A DNA stretch of 64,000 nucleotides from an uncultured Schlesneria sp. (lineage in GTDB: Bacteria; Planctomycetota; Planctomycetia; Planctomycetales; Planctomycetaceae): NCBI GenBank assembly GCA_903840265.1, contig CAIMFH010000035.1:27905-91904 (forward strand), read 5' to 3'. Both the position numbers and the translations under genes were made by a program. The notes under the pieces are model-generated. The model saw nothing but the letters and a program-made list of their open reading frames with translations. It was not told the origin of the DNA and ran no database searches. This document shows positions 17,384 to 26,251 of this stretch, piece after piece (position 1 is the first letter of the stretch; each line of letters begins with the position of its first letter).

Positions 17384-17411
17384 ATGCATTGCTAGAATGT
17401 GAGCAATGCAT
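17384..17411. promoter_or_regulatory. 10-bp-arm palindrome between catalase and OxyR-like gene
   Basis: ATGCATTGCT (17384-17393) and AGCAATGCAT (17402-17411) form a perfect dyad with an 8-base centre. It lies in the 143-base gap between the divergent catalase and LysR-type genes. The ATTGC...GCAAT core has the T-N11-A layout of LysR-type binding sites. I infer that it is the operator through which the OxyR-like protein controls both genes. Confidence 0.6.
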
Positions 17412-17442
17412 ACGGTGCATCATGACTTTCAGGACAATCATC

Positions 17443-18312
17443 ATGGAATTGGATCAGTTGCGACATGTTCTGAAGCTGGCGGAACTCGGCAATTTTACGC
17501 GGGCAGCCGCAGCGGTGGGGCTTTCGCAACCCGCGTTCAGCCGATCTGTGGCGCGCCTGGAGGAAGAACTCGGCCAGCCGATCTTTGAACGTCAGACGAA
17601 AAGAGTTTCGCTGACTGACGCCGGACAACGGCTGCATGCGAAGGCGAGACAGATTCTCTCGCTGGTTGACGACGCGACGGCCGAATTCACCGATGGCGAC
17701 GATGGCCGACTGCGCATCGCCGCGATCCCCACGATCGCTCCGTTTCTGCTGCCGGAACTTTTGAAAGAGTTCGGCAGTCAATATCCGCGGGCGACCGTCA
17801 TCGTTCAGGAAGACACGACCGAGCGACTTCTGAAGCAGTTGTCCGACGGAGAAATCGATGTCGCGATTCTGGCTCGGCCAATCGACGCGAAGTATCTCGA
17901 TGTGGAGGATCTGTTCGAAGAGGAACTGCTGTTGGTGATGTCGACCGATCACGCTCTGCGCGACAAGAAGCAGATCCGGATCGCGGACATCGAGTCGTTG
18001 CCGTTTGTGTTGCTCGGCGAAACGCACTGCCTGACGGGCAACGTGCTGTCGTTCTGCCAGCAGAAGTCCTTTCATCCGGTCTCTGTCGAACGAACCAGCC
18101 AACTGGCGACGGTGCAGGAACTGGTCTCGCTTAATCACGGAGTCAGCCTGGTCCCGGCCATGGCTGCCAAGCTGGACACCAGCAACCGGCGGCTCTATCG
18201 GTCGCTGGCTGGCCCAAAGCCGACTCGCAAGATCGTGCTGGTGTCGAACCCCTATCGTTTCCAAAGCCAGATCAGCCAGGCGTTCAAGCGCTTAGTCCGG
18301 CGCTTCAAGTAA
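17443..18312 (+). CDS. oxyR: OxyR-like LysR-family peroxide regulator
   Basis: The 289-residue protein has an N-terminal LysR winged helix ([20 protein letters not shown], then [20 protein letters not shown]) and a C-terminal sensor domain. Within the latter, GETHCLTGN followed by VLSFCQQ places cysteines at 196 and 205. The 9-residue spacing and position match the redox pair of OxyR (C199 and C208 in E. coli), so peroxide sensing by disulfide formation is likely. It is divergent from the catalase gene, the classic arrangement. I chose ATG 17443 ([10 protein letters not shown]) because the family starts there; upstream in-frame starts would add 18 unrelated residues. Confidence 0.92.
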   Translation: MELDQLRHVLKLAELGNFTRAAAAVGLSQPAFSRSVARLEEELGQPIFERQTKRVSLTDAGQRLHAKARQILSLVDDATAEFTDGDDGRLRIAAIPTIAPFLLPELLKEFGSQYPRATVIVQEDTTERLLKQLSDGEIDVAILARPIDAKYLDVEDLFEEELLLVMSTDHALRDKKQIRIADIESLPFVLLGETHCLTGNVLSFCQQKSFHPVSVERTSQLATVQELVSLNHGVSLVPAMAAKLDTSNRRLYRSLAGPKPTRKIVLVSNPYRFQSQISQAFKRLVRRFK

Positions 18313-18341
18313 GAGTGTAGGGCTTTGATTGTTGCGACCGC

Positions 18342-18731
18342 TTACCTCGAGCTTGATTTCAGACGTTCGGGATGCACCGTCGTTTGGACCATTCGTTCGA
18401 TGTTCTTTACAGGGATCCATTGAAACTCAGAAGGTTTCTCGTCGGCACCGATGAAATCCTGGCGAACAACGACCCAATCGCCATCCAATCCAACCAGGCT
18501 GCCAGAGACTAAGCGTTTTCCGTCCATATGGAATTCGCGCAAGACCACTGTCACCTGCCCTGCCATGTCCCGCAGCGGTTCAATCGGTCCCGCGCCGAAC
18601 AGTGACTTTGGAACTGCGGTGGATTTCTTGGCAGGTGGTGTTTGTGGTCCTTGCGCAAGGCAGAGCAGATACCCTGATCCCAAGGACGCGGCGAACAGAA
18701 ATAGAACAGCACGTCGTGTCAGACTTTGCAT
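18342..18731 (-). CDS. Small exported protein of unknown function
   Basis: The 129-residue protein starts with a signal peptide (RRAVLFLFAASLGSGYLLC, possible cleavage after LAQG near 28) and then a beta-rich domain (GQVTVVLREFHMDGKRLVSG, then SLVGLDGDWVVVRQ). I recognise no family. An AAGGGCC-containing stretch lies upstream of the ATG. It converges with the OxyR-like gene. Confidence 0.75.
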   Translation of the reverse strand: MQSLTRRAVLFLFAASLGSGYLLCLAQGPQTPPAKKSTAVPKSLFGAGPIEPLRDMAGQVTVVLREFHMDGKRLVSGSLVGLDGDWVVVRQDFIGADEKPSEFQWIPVKNIERMVQTTVHPERLKSSSR

Positions 18732-18860
18732 CTTCAGGCCCTTCCAGGTCTCAGGCTACTTATATCGATCGTGGCGATACAGATCACAAAACGACACCAC
18801 CTCATCGCGCGAGACACGATGAGGTGATGTGAATTCACAATCAAGCTTCAGCCACGACGA

Positions 18861-19973
18861 CTATGGCAATCGGACTGTTCGCAGGTCTTGCGATGCGGTC
18901 CCCGATTGAACCAGGATCACGGCGTGCGTGTCGTTCAGACGATCCAATTGCACGACGCCATCGAGTTCCTTGATCGTTTCGAACGACTGACCGGCGGTGC
19001 CGCCACCAGTGACTGGTGTCGTCAGGCCTTCGTTCTTGGCGATGTTTTCGGTGCTGATCTTCATCACGCCACGGGCCGAGTTCGACATCAGCAGGAAGGT
19101 CTTGCCGTCCTTCTGATAGGTGATCATGTCGAGCGGCTTGTTGCGGTTGCCCAGTTCAGCGACCGTCGTTCCCTTCGTCTTCGTGCCTGGTTTCAAGGTG
19201 TCGATCGGGAACTTCACCAGCGGCGTGCAGATGAATCCGGCCAGCAAACTCGCTTCGCCATTGATGTTCAAGGGCACGAACGTACGAATCGCAGAGGTGT
19301 CTTCGCTGCGACCGTGAGCCGCATGATAGATTTCGACACTGGTTCCGTTAACACCGTCAGAGAACGGGAAGGGAATCTGATGGACGCTCGATGGTGATTG
19401 TCCCGCAGCCAGGCCCGAGACATAGACCTTGCCTTCGGCATACGCCAGATCGGTGATCGCATCGTTGCGTGGGTTCGACGTGCGACCGTTGCGATTCACT
19501 TCCTTATCTTCGGGAGCGTCAGCCAGTTCGGCCTTCTGGAACGCGACCTTCTTCAGCGAGATTTCGGACAGCTTGCCCGATGCGTCGACTTTGACCAATG
19601 CTGCTGCGGCGTCGGCTCCCTGGCCCTTGGTGACGGCGACAAACACGTTGCCCGTCAGCGGGTTCACAGCCAGATCGTTGATCGTGATCTTGTCGGCGCT
19701 GGTCCCGAGTGTCTTGGCCACTTCGCCGTTCAAGTTCGCGACGTTCTGCTCGGCCTTTGCAGCATCGCCCTTGGTGTCGCCTGTGTCGATCGCAAAGATC
19801 GCCGCTCCCTTGGCATCGCCGACGAACACGATCCCGTCGGGACCGAAGGCCAGTGCCGTTGCCGACTTGATCGCCGGATCACCTTCTTTCAGGCCCCATT
19901 CGGCCGCCTGTCCCACAGACATCGACAACAACCAGCCAGCGATTGCACAAGAGAAGATTCGTCGAGGTTGCAT
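18861..19973 (-). CDS. Exported beta-propeller-like protein
   Basis: The 370-residue protein has a signal peptide (MQPRRIFSCAIAGWLLSMSV, cleavage near AAEW at about 24). Strand-rich repeats of the type ALAFGPDGIVFVGDAKGAAI, DLAVNPLTGNVFVAV and DLAYAEGKVYVSG follow, consistent with an NHL/SMP-30-like propeller. It should be periplasmic or extracellular. I see no catalytic signature or haem motif. The function is unknown. Confidence 0.85.
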   Translation of the reverse strand: MQPRRIFSCAIAGWLLSMSVGQAAEWGLKEGDPAIKSATALAFGPDGIVFVGDAKGAAIFAIDTGDTKGDAAKAEQNVANLNGEVAKTLGTSADKITINDLAVNPLTGNVFVAVTKGQGADAAAALVKVDASGKLSEISLKKVAFQKAELADAPEDKEVNRNGRTSNPRNDAITDLAYAEGKVYVSGLAAGQSPSSVHQIPFPFSDGVNGTSVEIYHAAHGRSEDTSAIRTFVPLNINGEASLLAGFICTPLVKFPIDTLKPGTKTKGTTVAELGNRNKPLDMITYQKDGKTFLLMSNSARGVMKISTENIAKNEGLTTPVTGGGTAGQSFETIKELDGVVQLDRLNDTHAVILVQSGTASQDLRTVRLP

Positions 19974-20198
19974 GCGTCATTCCTTCTGCCAACGGGTAGC
20001 ACCCACGCGACTCGCCACGCGAGACAGCTTTTCGAGGGAACCACAAGTCACATCAGTATGGGAAGCCAATCCCAGGTTGGGAATCCAGAACGCCCGATGC
20101 CGTTTTAAGCTGGCTAGAAAGTATCTCGCGAAATTCATCGGATCTTAAGATGCGGTGTATGGCTGGCCTTGTTGAGTTATGCAACTAGCCCAACTCTG

Positions 20199-20347
20199 AG
20201 GTGAGCCGCGCTGCGTCAGCACGCGGACCCGGCTGACATGGAGATCTGATCTGGAGACAATGAATTCCAGATAGCCGCATCGAAGTGATGTGAGCACTAC
20301 GCCCGCTGCAGCGAAGAGTCCGCGTGCTGACGCAGCGCGGCTCACCT
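20199..20347. repeat. Perfect 30-bp inverted repeat, 89-base spacer
   Basis: Bases 20199-20228 are the exact reverse complement of 20318-20347. The arms include GGTGAGCCGCGCTGCG and TCAGCACGCGGAC. The spacer has no open frame of note. The element lies in the 385-base gap between the propeller-like gene and the PVC-type gene and ends 12 bases before the latter's stop. The rest of that gap (19974-20198) shows nothing I can name. Confidence 0.8.
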
Positions 20348-20358
20348 GGGCATATTCT

Positions 20359-23300
20359 TCACTGCTCATTTGGCAACGGAACCTGCGTTGGCGACATCAG
20401 GTACCCGACCAGATCACGAATCTGATCGTCGGTCAGTGGCTGCAATAATCCATCCGGCATCAACGACTGTGACGAAGTTTGGATCTCTTCGATGTCGGAC
20501 AGATCCAGTGTCAGTCGTTCCTTCGCCGTTTGCAGCGTGAGCACCTTTTCCGTCTTCGACGCCACAATTCCGTTGAGCACTCGTCCATCTTCGAGCACGA
20601 CGACTGCCATGCGATAGTCCGCTCCGACGGCGGCACTGGGGTCGATCAGGTTGATCAGGACATAGTCCAGGTTCTGGCGACCCGACCCGGTCAGATCAGG
20701 ACCGATCTGCCCGCCATGCCCATACAGCCGATGACAACTCGCACAGGCTTTGTTGAAGACTTCACGGCCTTGCGGCTTGTCGGCTTGGGCGAGGACTTCG
20801 GGTGTTAGCTGCGACTTCCACTTGGTGATCAGCCGCTGTCGATCTGCCGAGCTCTCTCGCAATTCGCCCCAGATCTCGGCCAGTCGCGCCGTGAGTTTGG
20901 GATTTCCCAAACTGAGGATTTGTCGGGCGTGCAGGACCGTCAGATCCGTCTTGGCGATCTTGCCGGCCGCGATTTGATTGAGCAGCGCTTCGGCAAATGA
21001 CGGTCGCGTCACGAGGGCATCGATCACTGCGGGGCGATCGACGGGGAAGAAGTTGCGATAGCTGTTCGCGAGCTTCGTTCCAATCGACGCGTCGTCAAAC
21101 TCGGTCAGACCGCGAATGGCAGTTGTGTTCAAGTACCGGACGCCAAGCAGTTGTTCGCAGACTTTGCGCCGATCTGGGGCTCGATTGTCGATCAACGTTT
21201 GCAGCGCTGCTCGCCTTGCGGCAAGTTCCGCCTTGCTATCCAGGGCCACGCGCTGCACTTCGTCGAGTGCCCGTCCATCGCCAAAAAGGACGCTCAGGTC
21301 ACGTACCTGCTCATGCAGCTGGATGTCATCCAACGAGGCCACTTCTGCTTGCAGAGTCGACCAGTTGGCTGGTGCCTTCACTTTATGTCGCCCTGCCAGG
21401 CCATCGGACAGGCCTTTCAGAACGTCGGGCAGCACAGCATGAGCGCTGGCGGCAGTCAGCAAGGTCTCTATCGCACGTGGCTGCTCATCGATCATCTCGG
21501 CCAGTCGGCGTGCGATTAGTCGGCGCGTCGTCGGAAACTGGCAGCTTACGGCGAATTGAGCCACCTCCACTGGTTGCGACTTCGCGACCGGCATTAATCC
21601 GTACCAGATCATGAGCGGAAGATTGTGATCGGACGCGTCACCCACGCGAGAAGCCAGTGGGACTGCGAGTTTGAGCCGGTGATCGACAGGAAGACGCTGC
21701 AACGTGGAAGCCAACACTAACCGCGTCAAAGGAGATTCATCGTCGTTTGCGGCGCGGACTAATTCTGCGACGACCGTTTCCGAAATGGTGGCCGTCGCCT
21801 GAGGATGCCGCTCGCCCATGATCGTGTCGAGAGGCCACGCATCCGTGAGCAGTCGAATGGCCCAGACTCGGACATGAGGTTCCGGATGCCGCAAGGTTTC
21901 GAGTAAGAACTGCTGATCGACGAGGCCCAGCACATACAGCGTGTGGAGGGCTCGTAGCTTCAACTCCGCCGTGGTTTCGTTCTTGAACATGGCGAGTAGT
22001 TCGTCACGAGCGGTTGTCTGCGTGGCGGCGTTCCAATCGCGATGGCTGGCGAGGTCCATCAAACGGCGACGTGCCTGGCGCACGAACCATTCGTTGCGAT
22101 GCCGATGCAGTGCAATCAACTCGGTGACCGAGAGTACGTTCAAATCAACGCGGCTGGGCTTTGGCTCGCCGTAGCTGACTCGATAGATACGACCCGACTT
22201 GCGATGCACGCCGGTTTGTTCGTGGCATTCGCCCGTGTCGCTCCAATCGAGGACGTAGACTGCTCCGTCGGGTCCATAACTCAAATCGATGCCGCGGAAC
22301 CAGGGATCGGCCGCGAATAGCATGTCGGGTTCGTGTCGCCCCACGTACCCCGCGCCACGTGGTTCCAGTCGTTCGACGTTGACTCGTCGACCATGCAGGT
22401 TCAGCGTCAGCAGTCGACCGCGATACGTGTCGGGCCAGTTGTCGCCGCGGTAGATCGTCATCCCGCTGTGAGCGTGTCCGCCTCCCAGTCGATCATGTTC
22501 GCCTTTGACGTTGCGAGAATCAGTCCAGTCTTTGCCGGTATCCCAGTGATAATGATCGGCGTGCGTGTCGATCGTCGCGTAGACATGAGGGTTGGGGTCT
22601 TCGCTGTGCGGTCGACGAAAGTGAGCCCCCGGGATCGCGTGCCACAGGTGGCCGTTGACTGTGTTGATGAAGAACGCTTCGCCATGTTCGTTCCAGTCGT
22701 GGCCCCAGGGATTGGTTGTGCCATGACACAGGACTTCGACGATCGCCTCCTCCCGTTTCGGAGCGGGGGGTGTCAGCCCCCTGGCTTCTGTCGATGGAAC
22801 CGCGGCCATTCTTGATCGGAACCGCCACAAGCCGCCGAACAGCGGGACTCGCTTTTCGTCGGGCGTCCCTGGAACTCCCAATCGACCGGGACTCGATGCC
22901 CCGCAGCGACCGTAGAGCCAGCCATCGGGGCCCCACTTCAGGCCGTTGGCAAACGTGTGGTGGTTGTCGGTCGCAGGAGTGAACCCGTCGAGCATCACGA
23001 CCGGCGCTCCGTCGGGCTTGTCGTTGCCGTCTCGATCGGGAATGTAAATCAGTTGCGGCGGCGTCAGCAGCCAGACTCCGTCGTTGCCGACGGTAAGTCC
23101 CGTCAGCATCTGCACGTCGTCGGTGAAGACAGTCCGCTTGTCGAAGCGACCATCTCCGTCGGTGTCTTCCAGGATCAGCACGCGATCTCGCAGGCTGAAG
23201 TCGAATTTCTTCGTGCGATCACCGTAAGTGTAATTCTCGGCGACCCACAAGCGGCCACGATGATCCCAGGCCATCGCGATCGGGTTCTGCACGTCGGGTT

Positions 23301-23508
23301 CGGCCGCGAAGACGGTGACTTGGAATCCGTCGGGAACGCGAAACCCACGAGCGGCCTCGTCGGGCGGTAATGCCTTCGTCGTCGTATCCTGCTCGGTGTT
23401 GATCGGATCGGGAAACGAACCTGGTTTTGGCGAATCCGCGGCACCGGTCAGCAGCAGTCTGAGAAACAGGACGACGATGATGGAAACGGAAGCGGCAAAA
23501 ATACGCAT
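20359..23508 (-). CDS. PVC-type dehydrogenase-like protein with HEAT repeats and CxxCH haem site
   Basis: This 1049-residue exported protein belongs to the large family found in Planctomycetes and Verrucomicrobia. It has an N-terminal signal or anchor (1-24), then a sugar/sorbosone-dehydrogenase-like beta-propeller from about 55 to 455 (FRVPDGFQVTVFAAEPDV, then IAMAWDHRGRLWVAENYTYG). HEAT-like helical repeats cover about 470-870. A C-terminal cytochrome c domain has CASCHRLYGHGGQIGPDLTG as the haem site, with a His ligand in CH. It probably passes electrons from oxidation of a periplasmic carbohydrate-type substrate, which is not defined. Residues about 233-254 appear to be an insertion derived from a palindromic repeat. 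The gene is not obviously in an operon. Confidence 0.93.
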   Translation of the reverse strand: MRIFAASVSIIVVLFLRLLLTGAADSPKPGSFPDPINTEQDTTTKALPPDEAARGFRVPDGFQVTVFAAEPDVQNPIAMAWDHRGRLWVAENYTYGDRTKKFDFSLRDRVLILEDTDGDGRFDKRTVFTDDVQMLTGLTVGNDGVWLLTPPQLIYIPDRDGNDKPDGAPVVMLDGFTPATDNHHTFANGLKWGPDGWLYGRCGASSPGRLGVPGTPDEKRVPLFGGLWRFRSRMAAVPSTEARGLTPPAPKREEAIVEVLCHGTTNPWGHDWNEHGEAFFINTVNGHLWHAIPGAHFRRPHSEDPNPHVYATIDTHADHYHWDTGKDWTDSRNVKGEHDRLGGGHAHSGMTIYRGDNWPDTYRGRLLTLNLHGRRVNVERLEPRGAGYVGRHEPDMLFAADPWFRGIDLSYGPDGAVYVLDWSDTGECHEQTGVHRKSGRIYRVSYGEPKPSRVDLNVLSVTELIALHRHRNEWFVRQARRRLMDLASHRDWNAATQTTARDELLAMFKNETTAELKLRALHTLYVLGLVDQQFLLETLRHPEPHVRVWAIRLLTDAWPLDTIMGERHPQATATISETVVAELVRAANDDESPLTRLVLASTLQRLPVDHRLKLAVPLASRVGDASDHNLPLMIWYGLMPVAKSQPVEVAQFAVSCQFPTTRRLIARRLAEMIDEQPRAIETLLTAASAHAVLPDVLKGLSDGLAGRHKVKAPANWSTLQAEVASLDDIQLHEQVRDLSVLFGDGRALDEVQRVALDSKAELAARRAALQTLIDNRAPDRRKVCEQLLGVRYLNTTAIRGLTEFDDASIGTKLANSYRNFFPVDRPAVIDALVTRPSFAEALLNQIAAGKIAKTDLTVLHARQILSLGNPKLTARLAEIWGELRESSADRQRLITKWKSQLTPEVLAQADKPQGREVFNKACASCHRLYGHGGQIGPDLTGSGRQNLDYVLINLIDPSAAVGADYRMAVVVLEDGRVLNGIVASKTEKVLTLQTAKERLTLDLSDIEEIQTSSQSLMPDGLLQPLTDDQIRDLVGYLMSPTQVPLPNEQ
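22757..22785. repeat. Palindromic repeat captured in frame inside the PVC-type gene
   Basis: The stretch contains GGGGG (22766-22770), TGTCAG and CCCCC (22777-22781). It is translated in the PVC-type protein as TEARGLTPPAPKREE. The family normally runs directly from GGLWRF to EVLCHGTTNPWG with a shorter link. GLTPPA-type peptides are a typical readout of planctomycete GC-rich intergenic repeats. Confidence 0.6.
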
Positions 23509-23545
23509 GGCAGGACCAGCATCAGGTCAAAAGATTGAAGTCACC

Positions 23546-24844
23546 CTAACGGTCCAGATCGATGGTGATCGTCGAAGCATCGCGATCATATTTCACGTCT
23601 GCAGCGGGAACCTTGAAGTACGTCGCCAGCGTGACCTGCAGAGCGATCATGTCGTCAATCCGCTGGAGGCGACAAAACGTGCGCCCGTCATTGGCGAGGA
23701 ACGTGTAGTCGCTGCCCGCTTCGTTCAATGGTTTCAGCACTGTCGCGGTGAACTTGCCTGCTTCGGCCTCCGACAGTTGCCGATTGATCGTGATCGTCAC
23801 GCTGGGCAACGTGCTTTCGCCGGTCATTGCCTGTCGAGCGAGCAATTGCAGATTGGGCCAGGCTGTGGCGAGTGAAAGAATTGCTGGTCCCGCGGCTTGC
23901 TCGAACTGTTCGCGATTGCTGGCAGCCGCCAGTTGATCCAGGATCTCATCGGCCTGTGACAGTGCTTCCAGGATTTGAGGTTTCACGACCTTGATGCGAG
24001 CAGGCAGCTTTTCCAGCCAGACTCGGTCTGCTTTGATCCCTTCGTCCCAATGGTCAACCAGTGACTTGGGAAGCCAGCGCCCGTCGTGTTTGACGTAAGC
24101 AACCTCGGCAGGCTCTTCATCCGTCGGCCCACGAATCGCGATGACCTCCTCTGTCCCATCCGTGCGGACCGGCGTGACGGTGACCCCGGCAAATTGACGA
24201 GCCAGGTTCGCCCCCAGTGCCAATCCGATCGCATCAAATTGCTGAGGCGTCGCCGACGCCTTACCCGGCAACAATGACCGAGCCGTCACGTTCTTCAGTG
24301 ACGCCAGTTCCGCCGCGTCGCTGTTCGACAAATGACTGAGTATCTCCAGTGACGAATCCCAGCTCTTGCGATACGGTTCCACTTCGGGCCGATTGCGAAA
24401 CAGATCCAGATCGAGAATCAATTCCTTCTTCGTCTTCAACACATTGATGGTCTTGCGAGCTGTCCCGATCAACCGAGACCAGACCTCGGGATCCATCCGA
24501 TTCGCAAACTCATGAATCAGTCCATCGATATCAGCTTGATATGAAGGGGGCAAAAAATCATAGGCCTCAGCCAAGTTTCCTTGTTCCAGTGTCTGTAGCG
24601 TCTTCGTGACCGTTCCTGCCGCCGAATTCGCATCGATTGTCACAGGGATTGCGGGCGCGGTCGGCTCTTTGGACTTAGGAACATCTGTCGTCGAGGCGGG
24701 CTGCTCGACAGGTTTCGTGGTTGGCGTGGTGGCCTCGGAAGTCGATGCCTCGGGAACAGTCGGCTTTGGAGTCGAACTGCTACACCCGACTGTCCACACC
24801 ATCAAGCCAACTGCCACCAGCGCGCTGAACCGATTGACTGTCAT
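23546..24844 (-). CDS. Planctomycete lipoprotein of unknown function
   Basis: The 432-residue protein has a lipoprotein signal with C21 in WTVGC and then a Ser/Thr/Pro-rich tether (about 22-68). A mostly helical domain follows, beginning TVTKTLQTLEQGNLAEAYDF. The C-terminal 90 residues (VTITINRQLSEAEAGKFTAT) look like a separate small alpha/beta unit. I recognise no catalytic motif. It lies 37 bases upstream of the PVC-type gene on the same strand and may be cotranscribed with it. Confidence 0.85.
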   Translation of the reverse strand: MTVNRFSALVAVGLMVWTVGCSSSTPKPTVPEASTSEATTPTTKPVEQPASTTDVPKSKEPTAPAIPVTIDANSAAGTVTKTLQTLEQGNLAEAYDFLPPSYQADIDGLIHEFANRMDPEVWSRLIGTARKTINVLKTKKELILDLDLFRNRPEVEPYRKSWDSSLEILSHLSNSDAAELASLKNVTARSLLPGKASATPQQFDAIGLALGANLARQFAGVTVTPVRTDGTEEVIAIRGPTDEEPAEVAYVKHDGRWLPKSLVDHWDEGIKADRVWLEKLPARIKVVKPQILEALSQADEILDQLAAASNREQFEQAAGPAILSLATAWPNLQLLARQAMTGESTLPSVTITINRQLSEAEAGKFTATVLKPLNEAGSDYTFLANDGRTFCRLQRIDDMIALQVTLATYFKVPAADVKYDRDASTITIDLDR

Positions 24845-25123
24845 GAACGACGCTTTCAGAAAGTTTCACCAATCCCCTGAGTTGTCGCAGATCATAACCA
24901 AGCCTCGCCGACTTCGCGCGGTAGAGCTGTTTTAGCCACGGAACTACAGCGTTCGCTTTCGTTGGTTGACGCTGACGTGCGGCGGCAAGTCCAGGTTCAA
25001 CACGGGTCGCTCGCCCGGACGAAACATCATCGAGCAACGGTAAAGATGCAATCTGGCAATCAAAATCCTACACTGTTGCCGATCTGCACGTTGAACATCA
25101 CTGCCTTCGAAGGACTCTTGCTC

Positions 25124-26041
25124 ATGACACGTCTCGTCCTCTTGTTCACTCTGATCGGTCTCGCCTGCGGAAGCGGCGTTCGAGCGGCCGATGAATCTTT
25201 CACGCGAACGGAAGATGTGATCTACGGCCGGAAGTTTGGCACGGCGCTGACGCTGGATGTGTTTACTCCCAAGGAGAATGCCAACGGGGCGGCAATTGTC
25301 TGGGTCGTGAGTGGTGGCTGGTATTCGGCCCACGACGCGGTGAACGCGGGGGCGATTGGCGAATACTTGAAGCGTGGCTACACCATCTTCGCCGTCGTCC
25401 ATGGCAGCCAGCCCAAATACACGATCCCTGAGGTGCTGGAAGACATGCATCGGGCCGTGCGATTTATCCGCAGCCGCGCTGCGGAATACAAAATCGATCC
25501 TGACCGGATCGGTATCACGGGTGGCTCGGCGGGCGGACATTTGTCATTGATGCAGGGGACCGCGGGAACGCTGGGCAATCCTGACGCGAAGGATCCCGTC
25601 GAAAAATTCTCCAGCCGCGTACAAGCGGTCGCCTGCTTCTTTCCGCCAACCGACTTCTTGAACTACGGCAAGGCCGATGAAAACGCATTGGGCCGCGGTG
25701 TGTTGAAAGACTTCAAGGCACCATTCGATTTTCACGAGTTCGACGGGAAGACGCGTGCGTTTGTCCCCATCACGGATGAAGCGAGGATCGTGACCATCGG
25801 CAAGATCATCTCGCCCATCAACCATGTCACTTCAGACGACCCGCCAACTTTGATCGTACACGGCGATGCTGATTTCCTGGTCCCGATCCAGCAGGCGGAG
25901 ATCATCATCACCAAGCTAAAAGAGGCCAACGTCCCGGCTGAACTGGTGGTCAAAAAGGGAGCCGCTCACGGCTGGGCCGGCATGGATAAAGACGCGATTA
26001 CGTTTGGCGACTGGTTTGATAAGTACCTGGCGAAGAAGTGA
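25124..26041 (+). CDS. Exported alpha/beta hydrolase (carboxylesterase type)
   Basis: The 305-residue protein has a signal peptide (MTRLVLLFTLIGLACGSGVR, cleavage after RAA near 22). The fold is an alpha/beta hydrolase of the BD-FAE/esterase kind. It has an oxyanion region VVSGGWYSAH (61-70) and a nucleophile elbow GGSAGGH with S135. The probable acid is Asp in HGDADFLVP, and the catalytic His is in GAAHGW near the C-terminus. It likely hydrolyses ester bonds of a carbohydrate-derived or other small substrate in the periplasm. I chose ATG 25124 because the signal peptide starts there; the open frame extends upstream without protein-like sequence. Confidence 0.9.
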   Translation: MTRLVLLFTLIGLACGSGVRAADESFTRTEDVIYGRKFGTALTLDVFTPKENANGAAIVWVVSGGWYSAHDAVNAGAIGEYLKRGYTIFAVVHGSQPKYTIPEVLEDMHRAVRFIRSRAAEYKIDPDRIGITGGSAGGHLSLMQGTAGTLGNPDAKDPVEKFSSRVQAVACFFPPTDFLNYGKADENALGRGVLKDFKAPFDFHEFDGKTRAFVPITDEARIVTIGKIISPINHVTSDDPPTLIVHGDADFLVPIQQAEIIITKLKEANVPAELVVKKGAAHGWAGMDKDAITFGDWFDKYLAKK

Positions 26042-26109
26042 TGCCGCTCACTCTTTAAATCGGGGCGTCGACTCGCTGGGGAAAGTTATGCTGAAGCAGA
26101 ACCCCAGTT

Positions 26110-26146
26110 CGGCGCGGGTCTCTGACCGGTCGGGAGACCCGCGCCG
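26110..26146 (-). terminator. Strong hairpin after the hydrolase gene
   Basis: CGGCGCGGGTCTC (26110-26122) pairs perfectly with GAGACCCGCGCCG (26134-26146) around an 11-base loop. It lies between the convergent hydrolase and spermidine synthase genes, so it could stop transcripts from either side. It lacks a T-run and may equally be a dispersed repeat. Confidence 0.5.
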
Positions 26147-26154
26147 AGCAATGC

Positions 26155-26242
26155 GGTGCCACGGACTCACCGTCTTCGGTGTGGCCGTGCTGATAAAGAG
26201 GAAGACACGGCGACGTCGAGGACTCCGACACCGTGGCACCCG
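26155..26242. repeat. GGTGCCACGG ... CCGTGGCACC inverted repeat
   Basis: GGTGCCACGG (26155-26164) and CCGTGGCACC (26233-26242) are exact complements. The inside holds degraded GACTC/CTTCGG phrases (GTCTTCGG, GAGGACTCC) like those of the elements at 15244 and 58798. It ends 9 bases before the stop of the spermidine synthase gene. Confidence 0.65.
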
Positions 26243-26251
26243 CCCACAATC

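Noticed and set aside
24944..25540. 198-codon minus-strand frame
   Set aside because: It is antisense to the exported hydrolase, whose catalytic motifs are clear.
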